The notes beneath the pieces are model-generated. The model did not search any database, had not been told where the DNA came from, and worked only from the letters and a program-made list of their open reading frames with translations. Shown one piece after another: positions 18,285-25,949 of a stretch of 31,923 nucleotides of DNA; the first letter of the stretch is position 1; each line of letters begins with the position of its first letter. The position numbers were made by a program, and so were the translations under genes. This DNA is from Streptomyces sp. NRRL S-350 (GTDB lineage Bacteria; Actinomycetota; Actinomycetes; Streptomycetales; Streptomycetaceae), in the NCBI RefSeq assembly GCF_000719705.1, contig NZ_JOHO01000066.1, forward strand, positions 1-31,923, written 5' to 3'.

Positions 18285-18607
18285 CGTCGTCCCCCGTCCG
18301 GCGGCACTGTCCGGTCCGCCCCTCGGAGGGGGACGATCGGTGGTGTCTGCAACGACCTTGACACACGCGACCGCCCAGGCGAACGCCGGTTACCGCCCCG
18401 TGACACAACGTCGAAGGTCTGGCGACAATCAGCACCGGGAGTCGTCAGGCCAGGGTGCTCACCTGTCCGTACGCTCCACGGGCGAGCCGGTCGGGCGAAA
18501 CAGGGGAGGCGGTCTCGGGGTCGGCGTCGGTCGCGCAGCGGTGCACCTCTGCTCGACTTCAAGTGTCACCGGTGGCCCGGTTGTCTCTGGTGGGCCGCTG
18601 TCCGACC

Positions 18608-19603
18608 ATGAACCCCATGACCGATCTCGCGAGTCGGACGCCCCTGAGCCCCGATGGCCGTCTCGGGCGGGCTGATCGTCATCCGGGCCTGAGCGATCCG
18701 GTGTACCGGCGGCGCCGCGCCGCGGTCGCGGTTCTGGCCGAGGGGCGAGAAGTCGGTGACCGTGCCTGCCGCGTCAGGTACACCGAGCGGGAGCACGAGA
18801 CGTGGCGTTCGGTGTACCGGGCGTTGGTGGTCGCGCACCGCGGACGGGTGTGTGCCGCGGTGGAGCAGGCGCGTGAGGTGGCGCCGATCCCGGCGGACCA
18901 CGTGCCGCAGCACGCGGAGGTCGGTGACCGGCTTCGGTCGCTGACCGGGTTCGACTTCGCGGTCGCCGGCGGGTTCGTGCCGAACAAGCGGTTCCTCGGT
19001 TCGATGGCGCTGGGCTACTTCCACGCCGTGCAGTTCGTGCGGCATCCCGCGCTGCCGCTGTACACCCCGGAGCCGGACATCATCCACGACGTGTTCGGCC
19101 ACGGCATCCACCTGGCCTCGCCGTGGTTCGCCGACCTGTACCGCTTGTTCGGGGCCGCGGCCCGGCGAGTCGACACCGAGGACGCGCTGGACCTGATCAG
19201 CCGGGTGTACTGGTTCAGCCTGGAGTACGGCGTGCTGGCCCGGCGACGGCGGGTGGAGGCGTACGGCGCGGCGCTGCTGTCCTCCTACGGTGAGCTGACC
19301 GGCCTGCACCGGGCCGAGGTCCGCCCCTGGGACCTCGGGGAGGTGCTGCGCCAGCCCTTCGAGGTCGCGGGCTACCAGCCGACCTTGTTCGCGACGCGCT
19401 CGCTCGACCACCTCGCGGAGCAACTGCACGCGTTCCTGGACGACTTCGACGAGGAGACCGGGCCCCGTCTGGGGCTGCCGCCGAAGTCGCAACGAGGGGC
19501 GATTCCCCGGCTTCCGGCCGGTGCGGGCGGGCCGGTGGCAGGTCCGGCCGTGCGCGCGACGGGAGAGGCTGACGGGTCGACAGGTACCGTTCACCGGTGG
19601 TAG
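18608..19603 (+). CDS. Biopterin-dependent aromatic amino acid hydroxylase (phenylalanine 4-monooxygenase-like)
   Basis: 331 residues. Family enzymes hydroxylate Phe (or Trp/Tyr) using tetrahydropterin, O2 and a non-haem iron. The 2-His-1-Glu site is clear: H160 and H165 in PDIIHDVFGHGIHLA, and E206 in YWFSLEYGV. Other family blocks are the PIPADHVPQ-type segment (94-102), GFDFAVAGGFVPNKRFL and PLYTPEPD. The N-terminal 60 residues show no ACT regulatory domain, as in bacterial PhhA. The ATG at 18608 was chosen, with an ATG at 18617 also possible; neither has a strong Shine-Dalgarno. No pterin-4a-carbinolamine dehydratase (phhB) is nearby. It is divergent from the PKS operon, so it may serve tyrosine supply, phenylalanine catabolism or tailoring in the cluster. 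Substrate specificity is not assignable here. Confidence 0.92.
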   Translation: MNPMTDLASRTPLSPDGRLGRADRHPGLSDPVYRRRRAAVAVLAEGREVGDRACRVRYTEREHETWRSVYRALVVAHRGRVCAAVEQAREVAPIPADHVPQHAEVGDRLRSLTGFDFAVAGGFVPNKRFLGSMALGYFHAVQFVRHPALPLYTPEPDIIHDVFGHGIHLASPWFADLYRLFGAAARRVDTEDALDLISRVYWFSLEYGVLARRRRVEAYGAALLSSYGELTGLHRAEVRPWDLGEVLRQPFEVAGYQPTLFATRSLDHLAEQLHAFLDDFDEETGPRLGLPPKSQRGAIPRLPAGAGGPVAGPAVRATGEADGSTGTVHRW

Positions 19604-19742
19604 CCGGGGCGGGGCCGCGGACGGCCGGTCGGGCGCGGCCGGTGCGGTGGGCGGATCCGACCGGAGCGCTGCAGGAGAGGTCGAGCCCGCTGTCCTTGGG
19701 AAGTTCGGACCCGGTACGCAAGGCCCAGCCGCATCGCCCGGG

Positions 19743-20213
19743 CTATGTCCTCCCCGGAGGAATCGCAGGGCGAGCTGCTGGCGCACATCCCGTCGGCGGG
19801 CTGATCCCGACGAGATCGGCAACAGGGACGCCAGAGGGGGAAGAGCCTCGGAGTTCCCATGACCTCGCATCGACGGCGGCTAGAACGGGAAACAACGTTT
19901 CCGTGTCGGTCAGTTCGAGGAGCCGGCGCACCGTGCGGCTGGGCTGCAGCAGCACCAGCGCCGTCCCCTGTGCGGGAGCACGGAGGCGGACGTCGAGCAG
20001 CACATTGAGGCCGGCGCAGGTGAACAGGACAACGCGAGCCAGGTCCACGGCCAGTACGGCGGGCTTCTCGCTGAGAGCCGCGGCCAGGGCCCGCTCGAAC
20101 TCGGGCTGGTTGTGCAGCAGCACGTCGCCGGTGAGCGAGCACACGACCATGTCGCCGATCCGGATCGATTCGGTCGTCAGGTCAGCCGGTGTCACGAACG
20201 TTCGCGGGGTCAC
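19743..20213 (-). CDS. STAS-domain anti-sigma factor antagonist
   Basis: 156 residues with one STAS domain (about 10-115). The typical pattern is present: DMVVCSLTGDVLL (beta strands), helix QPEFERALAAAL, then VLAVDLARVVLFTCAGLNVLL. In the last segment the Thr/Cys before AGL occupies the position of the phosphorylatable Ser (usually F-x-D-S-S-G). It would bind an anti-sigma kinase in a partner switch. The GTG at 20213 overlaps the stop of the upstream gene (GTGA), indicating coupling. The C-terminal 35 residues are Pro/Ala-rich and unlike the family. A PP2C phosphatase encoded 1.2 kb away is a natural partner. Because the usual acceptor Ser seems to be replaced by Thr or Cys, phospho-regulation is uncertain. 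Confidence 0.85.
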   Translation of the reverse strand: MTPRTFVTPADLTTESIRIGDMVVCSLTGDVLLHNQPEFERALAAALSEKPAVLAVDLARVVLFTCAGLNVLLDVRLRAPAQGTALVLLQPSRTVRRLLELTDTETLFPVLAAVDARSWELRGSSPSGVPVADLVGISPPTGCAPAARPAIPPGRT

Positions 20214-20545
20214 TCCGCGGGGCCGACCGCGGCCTGAACGGCACCTCCGCTGCCCGACCCAGGTGCAGGGGGCGGCGGGTCCGGCCAGCTCGCGGCGACC
20301 TCTACCAGGCTCTGCCACAGGCCCTCGGCCTGGGCGGCCAGGTGGGCCGCGGCGGGGCTGCCGCTCTGGACGGCAACGAGGTAGGCGTCGACACCGATGA
20401 CCGCGTGCCGCACCGACCGCAGTGCCGGCGTGAGGAGGCGGGGATGTGCGTCGTCATCCAGGAAGGGGCCGAGCCGGGCGGTCAGGATGCCGACGAGCCG
20501 GTCGAGGCCGTCGCGGTTCGGAGCGGCCATCACGAGGTCAGCCAC
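20210..20545 (-). CDS. Small protein of unknown function, coupled to the STAS gene
   Basis: 111 residues; no family recognised. The N-terminal two-thirds is helical and charged (AAPNRDGLDRLVGILTARL, then LRSVRHAVIGVDAYLVAVQS). The tail is Pro/Gly/Ser-rich. The GTG at 20545 was chosen for its AGAGGTGG Shine-Dalgarno; an in-frame ATG at 20638 is an alternative that lacks one. Its stop overlaps the GTG start of the STAS gene. It lies just downstream of the palindromic operator at 20691-20714. Operon position suggests a regulatory partner of the STAS protein; nothing in the sequence proves it. Confidence 0.6.
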   Translation of the reverse strand: MADLVMAAPNRDGLDRLVGILTARLGPFLDDDAHPRLLTPALRSVRHAVIGVDAYLVAVQSGSPAAAHLAAQAEGLWQSLVEVAASWPDPPPPAPGSGSGGAVQAAVGPAE

Positions 20546-20679
20546 GGGCCACCTCTCGGCATGGGGCGGCAGCCGTCCCGGCGGGTCGGGTTGTGCGGGG
20601 TCGTTCGGCCATACCGGCCTCCCTTCACCGGGCCTCATGGATGAGCGGGGCCCGGGGCCGCGAACTGCGGCACGTCCTC

Positions 20680-20714
20680 ACCATAGGGCTAATTGTTGTC
20701 GCACGACAACATTT
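20680..20714 (-). promoter_or_regulatory. Candidate promoter with overlapping MarR-type operator
   Basis: Bases 20694-20711 form a perfect 8-bp inverted repeat, tgttgtcg-ca-cgacaaca, extended by AA/TT at the outer ends (20691-20714). On the minus strand ttgtcg (20709-20704) can act as -35 and tatggt (20685-20680) as -10, with an 18-bp spacer that overlaps the palindrome. Size and symmetry fit MarR operators, and a marR gene ends 70 bp upstream. A repressor bound here would block the STAS operon. Confidence 0.6.
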
Positions 20715-20734
20715 CCCATTAGGCAACGGTTTTT

Positions 20735-20750
20735 GGGCATTCGAATGCCC
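20735..20750. promoter_or_regulatory. Perfect 16-bp palindrome
   Basis: gggcattcgaatgccc is fully self-complementary and lies between the marR stop and the operator. It could be a second protein-binding site, or a 6-bp stem with a TCGA loop ending the marR transcript. The adjacent T-run is on the wrong side for a minus-strand terminator. Confidence 0.5.
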
Positions 20751-20781
20751 CAGCGGAACCCCGGACCTCGCCGCGGCCCGG

Positions 20782-21282
20782 CTACGCCGTGTGCGAGCGC
20801 GAGACGGCGGACGGCCCGTCGGTACCGACGTTCAGCCGCCGATCGGCCGCGTCCCGGAACGCCTCCAGCCCGGTCAACAAGGCCCGACGCCCGGCCGGCG
20901 GCATCGTCTCCAGGACCTCCACCAGATCCTGCTCCCGGCGCGCACGGAGGTCGGCCAGGAACGCGCGTCCGTCCGTGGTCAGGTGCAGCCCCAGCTCTCG
21001 GCGACTGTTCGCACTGGCCGTGCGCTGGACGAACCCCACCGCCTCCAGGCGGTCGCACAGGCGGCTCACCGAGGACGGCAGCGAGCCGAGCAGCTCGGTC
21101 AGAGTGCGCAGGTTGATTCCGTCGTTGCGTTCCAGGACGTAGAGCACCCGCAGCTGGGAGACCGAGACCGGTGCCACCGAGAGGTCCCGGCCGCCGCCCC
21201 ACAGCACCTCCAGCAGCTCGACCACGGACGAGGCGACGCTCGAGGGGTCTGCGCCGCGCGGAAGCGGGGATACGGAGTCCAT
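20782..21282 (-). CDS. MarR-family transcriptional regulator
   Basis: A 166-residue winged-helix protein. The recognition region is PVSVSQLRVLYVLERNDGI (helices 2-3), TELLGSLPSSVSRLCDRLE (recognition helix), then VGFVQR and a wing SANSRRELGLHLT, followed by DGRAFLADLRARRE, all canonical MarR features. The C-terminal dimerisation helix follows. The ATG at 21282 was chosen; upstream in-frame codons extend into the divergent promoter region. It is divergent from the PP2C gene (106 bp gap) and upstream of the STAS pair on the same strand, so it probably controls one or both through palindromes such as 20691-20714. The ligand is unknown. Confidence 0.92.
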   Translation of the reverse strand: MDSVSPLPRGADPSSVASSVVELLEVLWGGGRDLSVAPVSVSQLRVLYVLERNDGINLRTLTELLGSLPSSVSRLCDRLEAVGFVQRTASANSRRELGLHLTTDGRAFLADLRARREQDLVEVLETMPPAGRRALLTGLEAFRDAADRRLNVGTDGPSAVSRSHTA

Positions 21283-21388
21283 GGGGCCAGTCTGACATCC
21301 CCGCCGGACGGCCCCGGCTCCGCCGGCACAATCCGCACCCTCTCGTACGACAAGCTCGCAAGAGAAGCCGAAGGAAAGGCGAACATAG

Positions 21389-22579
21389 ATGGCGACCAAT
21401 TCGACAGCAGGGACGACCAACCTCTCAGTGGTGGAGCGTGCACTGCGCACCGCTGCCCCGCACGCCCTGCTCGACGCCGTGCGCGCGGCACTGCGGGAGC
21501 TGTACGCGGCCTGGGACGTCCAGCTGTTGATGGCCGACTACAGCCTCTCCTTCCTCCAGCAGGTGACCGCGCTGCCGCACACCGCCGAGGCGGTGGCGGT
21601 GCACACCAGCGATCCCGGGCGGGCGTTCGGCTCCCAGCAGCCGTTCGCCACCTCCGTCGGCGGCGGCCGAGTACTGCTGTACCTGCCGGTCACGGTCCGC
21701 GGCGACCGACTCGGCGTTCTCCAGGTGGGTCTGGATGGCGATGCACCCGATCCCGGCGCGGTGGAGGAACTGGCGGAGATCGCGGAGATTCTCGGCCACC
21801 AGATCGTCGTCGCCGAGCGGGACACCGACCTCTACCTCCAGGCGCGCCGGAAGGACCGTCTGACCCTGGCCGCCGAGATGCAGTGGCAGCTCCTGCCGGC
21901 CCGCGCCTGCCGCCGCCAGGAGTACGCGATCGGCGCGCAGCTGGAGCCCGCCTACGCCATCCGGGGCGACAACTTCGACTGGTCGACCACCGGCGACTTC
22001 CTCACCCTGACCGTCACCAACGGCATGGGCGAGGGCATCGAGGCATCACTGCTCACCAACCTCGCCGTCAATGCCCTGCGCAACGCCCGCCGGGCCGGCG
22101 TGTCGCTCGCCGACCAGGCCGCGCTGGCGGACCAGGCGATCTACGGCCAGTACCAGGGAGCCGCCCACGTCGCGGTCCTGCTGCTGCGCTTCGACCTGCG
22201 GACCGGCGAGGTCGAGATCGTGGACGCGGGCTCGCCGCGGCTGCTCAGATCACGCGGCGGCACGGTCGAACGGATCGATCTGGAGGCGCAGTTGCCGCTG
22301 GGCCTGGCCGACGACACGCCCTACACGGTGCAACGAGAGCGGGTCCTGCCGGGCGATCGGTTGATCTTCGTCAGCGACGGCGTGCACAGCGTCGCCTCGG
22401 ACGCCGGCGAGCAGTACGGCGAGCGAGCACTGGTCCGGTCCATCCAAGCCACCCGGCTGCTGCCGGCCGCCGAGGTACCCCGGGCCGTACTGGCCGAGCT
22501 GTCGGCCTACCGGCACGCGGTGGCGGACGACGACGCCCTCGTGGTCTGCCTGGACTGGTTCGGTCGCGCCAGGGCGTGA
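21389..22579 (+). CDS. GAF-PP2C (RsbU/SpoIIE-like) serine phosphatase with variant metal site
   Basis: 396 residues from an ATG with a strong AAGGAAAGG Shine-Dalgarno. Residues about 20-145 resemble a GAF sensory domain. Residues about 160-392 are a PPM/SpoIIE-type phosphatase: AAEMQWQLLP (linker helix), IRGDNFDW (191-198, usually GGDxYD), VTNGMGEG (209-216, usually GDVxGHG), FVSDGV (D330) and VADDDALVV. Asn211 stands where the family has a metal-binding Asp. I recall similar RGDNFDW/NGMGEG variants in streptomycete proteins, so it may be a subfamily trait rather than a mutation. Family members dephosphorylate STAS antagonists, and one is encoded nearby. Activity may be altered, lost or use a different metal arrangement. 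Confidence 0.88.
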   Translation: MATNSTAGTTNLSVVERALRTAAPHALLDAVRAALRELYAAWDVQLLMADYSLSFLQQVTALPHTAEAVAVHTSDPGRAFGSQQPFATSVGGGRVLLYLPVTVRGDRLGVLQVGLDGDAPDPGAVEELAEIAEILGHQIVVAERDTDLYLQARRKDRLTLAAEMQWQLLPARACRRQEYAIGAQLEPAYAIRGDNFDWSTTGDFLTLTVTNGMGEGIEASLLTNLAVNALRNARRAGVSLADQAALADQAIYGQYQGAAHVAVLLLRFDLRTGEVEIVDAGSPRLLRSRGGTVERIDLEAQLPLGLADDTPYTVQRERVLPGDRLIFVSDGVHSVASDAGEQYGERALVRSIQATRLLPAAEVPRAVLAELSAYRHAVADDDALVVCLDWFGRARA

Positions 22580-22649
22580 CCTACGGCGGGCCGCCTTGGC
22601 CTGCGCCCACACCAGCTGTGCGCGGCGCGGCCCGCGTCGGTGAGCGAGA

Positions 22650-23286
22650 ACAGCCGCTTGTCAACGCGGCGGGTGACATCGAGGTGGTGGCGACCGCCGT
22701 CGGCGGGCAGGCCGTCGCGACCGTGCGCGAGCACCGGCCGGACGTCGTCCTGCTGGACATCCGGATGCCGGACGTGGACGGGCTGAGCGTGCTGCGGGAA
22801 CTGGTCGCGCTGCCGTCGCCGCCGGTGGTGGCGATGCTGACCACCTTCGACACGGACGAGTACATCCTGACGGCGCTGAACTCAGGAGCCGCCGGCTTCC
22901 TGCTCAAGGACACCGAGCCCGAGCACCTCGCCCCGCAGGTGCGGACCCTCGCGGCGGGCGGGGTCGTCCTGTCACCGAAGGCGTCGCGGACGCTGTTGCG
23001 CGGGCACCCGGGCAGCGGGCCGGCCGTGGTGGACGAGGAGGCCGCGCGGGTCGACCGGCTCACCGACCGGGAGCGGGAGGTGCTGGTCCTGCTCGCCGAG
23101 GGGCTGTCGAACGCCGAGATCGGTGTGCGGATCCACCTGGGGACCGGCACGGTGAAGGACCACGTCAGCGCGATCCTCACCAAGCTGCGGGTCGGCGGGC
23201 GGGTGCAGGCCGCGCTGCTCGCCCAGCGCGCGGGACTGCTGGCCGACGGCCCGAACGGGATGGGTGAACCGCCGCAGCGCCTGTGA
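22650..23286 (+). pseudogene. NarL/FixJ-type response regulator lacking its N-terminus
   Basis: The frame encodes most of a receiver domain (AAGDIEVVATAVGG, the phospho-acceptor Asp in VVLLDIRMPDVDG, the switch Thr in MLTTFD, and the Lys in FLLKD) and a full LuxR-type HTH (LTDREREVLVLLAEGLSNAE, then GTGTVKDHVSAILTKL). The first 25-30 residues, including beta-1 and the acidic DD pair needed for Mg2+ binding, are absent. Upstream sequence is unrelated, and no start codon with a Shine-Dalgarno precedes the homology. GTG codons at 22684 and 22687 could start a headless protein. The wing and HTH look intact, so a DNA-binding remnant is possible. Probably a truncated pseudogene. Confidence 0.8.
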
Positions 23287-23302
23287 CGTGGGGCATCGAG
23301 GC

Positions 23303-23512
23303 TCACTCGCGCCGTACGGTGGCCGAGGGGCGAGGAGCCTCGTCTCTCTCGACCTCCCGGACGTCACCGACCTCTTCGGCGTTCCCGGCATCCACCGCCT
23401 TCTCCTGACGCGGCCGAGCCTTGCCGCGCAGTGCGCGGGCGAGGGCCGGCGAGCCGCCGCCGTGCAGCAGGATGCTGCCGAGCACGGCGACGACCATGGC
23501 GTCGAGGGCGGT
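23303..23512 (-). pseudogene. Fragment resembling the C-terminus of a cation/proton antiporter
   Basis: About 69 codons end in a stop at 23303. A hydrophobic helix (DAMVVAVLGSILLHGG) is followed by SPALARALRGK and a charged tail. This resembles the last membrane helix of CPA-type antiporters, which commonly reads S-x-x-LHG followed by PLAR. No other part of such a gene is present; upstream the frame runs into a tandem repeat. Resemblance is judged by eye over a short stretch, so the assignment is tentative. Confidence 0.4.
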
Positions 23513-23523
23513 GTTGGCGCCCG

Positions 23524-23634
23524 TCCCGTCCGGGACGGCCCGCCGACCGGGCGGAATGTCCGTGACGCTGGAGGGCCCGCCGACCGGGCGCAAGGCCCGT
23601 GACGCTGGAGGGCCCGCCGCCTCGACGGGTCTCC
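23524..23634. repeat. 37-bp tandem repeat, about three copies
   Basis: ggcccgccgaccgggcg occurs at 23537-23553 and 23574-23590 and in part at 23611. cgtgacgctggagggcccgc recurs at 23561 and 23598. All are spaced 37 bp. The array lies in the gap between the response-regulator remnant and the histidine kinase. The rest of that gap (to 23867) shows no gene. Confidence 0.85.
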
Positions 23635-23867
23635 GTGACCGGGTGTTCCCTGCCGACTGGATGTGACCACCCCGCCGGGTGGCCGGAGCTGCCGTCCGGC
23701 CACCGCCCCGACGACCCCGAAGCCGTAGGGTCGGCTCCGACGGAAACACCTGCCGGAGCGGGTCGCGGACCGACTCAGCCCGGCCCCACCCCGTCGCCCT
23801 CGGGGCGTCGACCACGATCCGCGCCGAGGCGGCTGGGACGGAACAGAGCGAAGGCGAGGCGGCACGA

Positions 23868-25078
23868 ATGAGAACGAAGGCGGTGACGGAACGGGAGGCT
23901 GTGGTGAGCCGCACGGCGGTCGCCGGGAATCGGCTGCAGACGCAGGGAACGGGCCGGGCTCGCGCACTGTGGGCACGGGTGCCGGCGCCCGTCGTGGACG
24001 GCGCCCTGGTCGTGGCGGCGGGCATCGACGCCTGGGTGAACCTCACGGAGGGCCCGGGAGCATTCGACCTGGCCGTGGCCGCCGTCGCCTGCGGTGCGCT
24101 GGCACTGCGCCGCAGGTTCCCCCTCGGCGTCCTGCTGCTCACCCTGCCGATCGCCTTCACCCAGGACGACATCGCCCTCGCACCGTTCGTGGCGCTGTTC
24201 ACCCTCGCCGAACGCTCCCGCAACCGCAGGCTGCTCGCGGTCTGCGCCTTCGGTACCGCGCTCGCCGGCATCATCCCCTGGTCCCTCGGCGGCCCGTTCG
24301 AGGTCAGCCGGACCTTCACCCTGGTCACGTTCGTCTACGGCCTGGCCACCGCGGCCGCCGCCGTCCTGTTCGGGCAACTCCTCCAGACCCGCAGGGACCT
24401 GGAGCGCCAGATGGCCGAGACCGAGGAGGCCAGGGAGCACGAGAGGATCCTGCACGCCCAGACGGTGCTCGCCCGCGAACGCGCCCAACTCGCCCGCGAG
24501 ATGCACGACGTGGTCTCCCACCAGGTCAGCCTGATCGCCGTACGCGCCGGGGCGCTCCAGATGTCCACCCGGGACGAGGACGCCAAGGACGCCGCCCGCA
24601 CCATCCGCTCCCTCAGCGTCACCACGCTCGACGAACTGCGCACCATGGTCAGGCTGCTGCGCGCCTCCGGCGGCCGCGACACCGAACTCACCCCCAGCCC
24701 ACCCTGGCCGACCTGCACCGGCTCGTGGACTCCAGCGGCATCGAGACCCGCCTGACCGGAGAACTGCCGCCCGACCTCGGCGCCTCCGCCCAGCGGGCCG
24801 TGTACCGGACGGTCCAGGAGGCGCTGACCAACGCCCGCAAGCACGCCCCGGGTGCCACCGCCACCGTCGAACTCTGGCAGCACGGCCCCGACGTCGGCGT
24901 GACCGTCACCAACAGCGCGCCCGCCCGCCCCTCCCTCGCTCTGCCCGGCTCCCAGCAGGGCCTGATCGGCCTGCGTGAACGCGCCGAGATCCTGCACGGC
25001 ACCCTCGAATCCGGCCCGACCACCGAAGGCGGCTACCGGGTCAGCCTGTGCATCCCCCTCACCGCCAACGGCGACTGA
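23868..25078 (+). pseudogene. NarL-type sensor histidine kinase with a one-base frameshift
   Basis: A membrane sensor kinase of the HisKA_3 class. The N-terminus (to about residue 170) holds several hydrophobic helices (VDGALVVAAGIDAWV, FDLAVAAVACGALALRRRF, LGVLLLTLPIAFTQ and others). A coiled linker follows, then the H-box LAREMHDVVSHQVSLIAVRA, and after the frameshift the ATPase part (AVYRTVQEALTNARKHAPG, then QQGLIGLRERAEILHG). The frame breaks at the C-run 24691-24695: one more C would restore TELTPQPTLADLHRLV and a normal protein of about 403 residues. The start ATG at 23868 has an AAGGCGAGG-like Shine-Dalgarno. It is either a sequencing or assembly error or a real inactivation; the decayed regulator downstream favours real loss. 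Confidence 0.85.
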
Positions 25079-25949
25079 TCAGTCGGGCGGCTCCGGATCG
25101 CGCATGCGCGGCCCCCGGGGCCGCCCGGCAGGTCGAGGAACTGACGCTCCGGGAACGGCAGGTGCTCACCCTGCCGGCCGGGGGACTCGCCAACGCCGAC
25201 ATCGCCCGGAGGCCGGACCTGACGGTGGGCACCGTCAGGGAACAGAACGAGCAGGCGGCAGACGAGGACGTCCTCGGGCGGGCGGCGATGTTGCCGACGA
25301 AGAAATGCGTGGCCCGATCGGGCGTGACCATCCTGGTCCACCAGCGCTCGCGCAGGACGTCGGCGAGCCGGTGAGCGGGGTAGGTGCGGCGGAACTTGCG
25401 CCATGACTGGCCGGCTTCCCAGTCGTGCAGGCCCATGTCGTGGCCCCGACAGGAGTCGTCGTGGCAGTGGAAGCGGTAGCGGAACTCGTAGGGTACCCAT
25501 TCGAGGGGCCGGTGATCGGGGTGCAGCACGTCGGTCTGGTTGACGATGCCGTGCTGCTCAGAGGTCCGGGGGCTGGCGTCGGTGAGGCGGAACGAGTCGA
25601 TGTGTGCAGGGCGGAACAGCCCGAGGGAGGTACCGTCGGCGGCCTGGAGGCGTTTGATCGCGCACAGGGACGGCTGGATCAGCGGTCTGGCGATGTCGAC
25701 GCGCTCGGCCCAGCCGTCCCGGCTGCAGACCGTGTCGACGACACGGAGGGTGTCCAGGTTGGGTCTCAGGCTCTCCGGTCTCCGGTCGGCGTGATGGCGC
25801 CGGACGTCAACCTCGACGACGGAGTACTTCCCGAACTGCTTCTCCTCGTCGAGCAGCCGGTGTGGGACCGGGAACAGCCGTACATGCCGCACGGGGTCGG
25901 TGTCCAGGCGGATGCCGGCGACGCAGCAGGTTTCCAGGTACTTGTGCAA
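25059..25949 (-). CDS. Conserved protein of unknown function, ends altered
   Basis: Residues 1 to about 228 resemble a bacterial family of unknown function known to me only by its pattern: an ETCCVAGI-like start, RHVRLFPVPHR, the block FGKYSVVEVDVR, then RPESLRPNLDTLRVV. Later comes a Cys/His cluster FHCHDDSCRGHDMGLHDWE, which looks like a zinc site, and HFFVGNIAARP. Homologues usually end soon after that with a hydrophobic strand. Here one missing base near 25268 shifts the frame, and the last 70 residues are antisense to a response-regulator remnant. The start (TTG at 25949) has no Shine-Dalgarno, and an in-frame stop lies about 50 bp upstream, so the N-terminus is probably also truncated. 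Likely a decaying gene. Function unknown. Confidence 0.55.
   Translation of the reverse strand: MHKYLETCCVAGIRLDTDPVRHVRLFPVPHRLLDEEKQFGKYSVVEVDVRRHHADRRPESLRPNLDTLRVVDTVCSRDGWAERVDIARPLIQPSLCAIKRLQAADGTSLGLFRPAHIDSFRLTDASPRTSEQHGIVNQTDVLHPDHRPLEWVPYEFRYRFHCHDDSCRGHDMGLHDWEAGQSWRKFRRTYPAHRLADVLRERWWTRMVTPDRATHFFVGNIAARPRTSSSAACSFCSLTVPTVRSGLRAMSALASPPAGRVSTCRSRSVSSSTCRAAPGAAHARSGAARLISRRWR
25129..25245 (+). pseudogene. LuxR-type HTH remnant of a response regulator
   Basis: QVEELTLRERQVLTLPAG, then LANADIARRPDLTVGTVRE, is recognisably the NarL/LuxR HTH (LTxREREVLxLxAxGLSNxEI...GTVKxH) with several unusual substitutions. It lies 50 bp after the kinase stop, where the partner regulator would normally start. 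The receiver domain and the last helix are missing, and sequence after 25245 belongs to the converging unknown gene. A deletion removed most of the regulator. Confidence 0.7.

Noticed and set aside
18358..18363. ttgaca as the -35 box of the hydroxylase promoter
   Set aside because: No acceptable -10 hexamer follows at 16-19 bp, so the match alone is not enough.
20735..20750. Palindrome as an intrinsic terminator of marR
   Set aside because: The T-run lies upstream of the hairpin with respect to a plus-strand transcript, and the minus-strand transcript gets an A-run, so it does not fit an intrinsic terminator.
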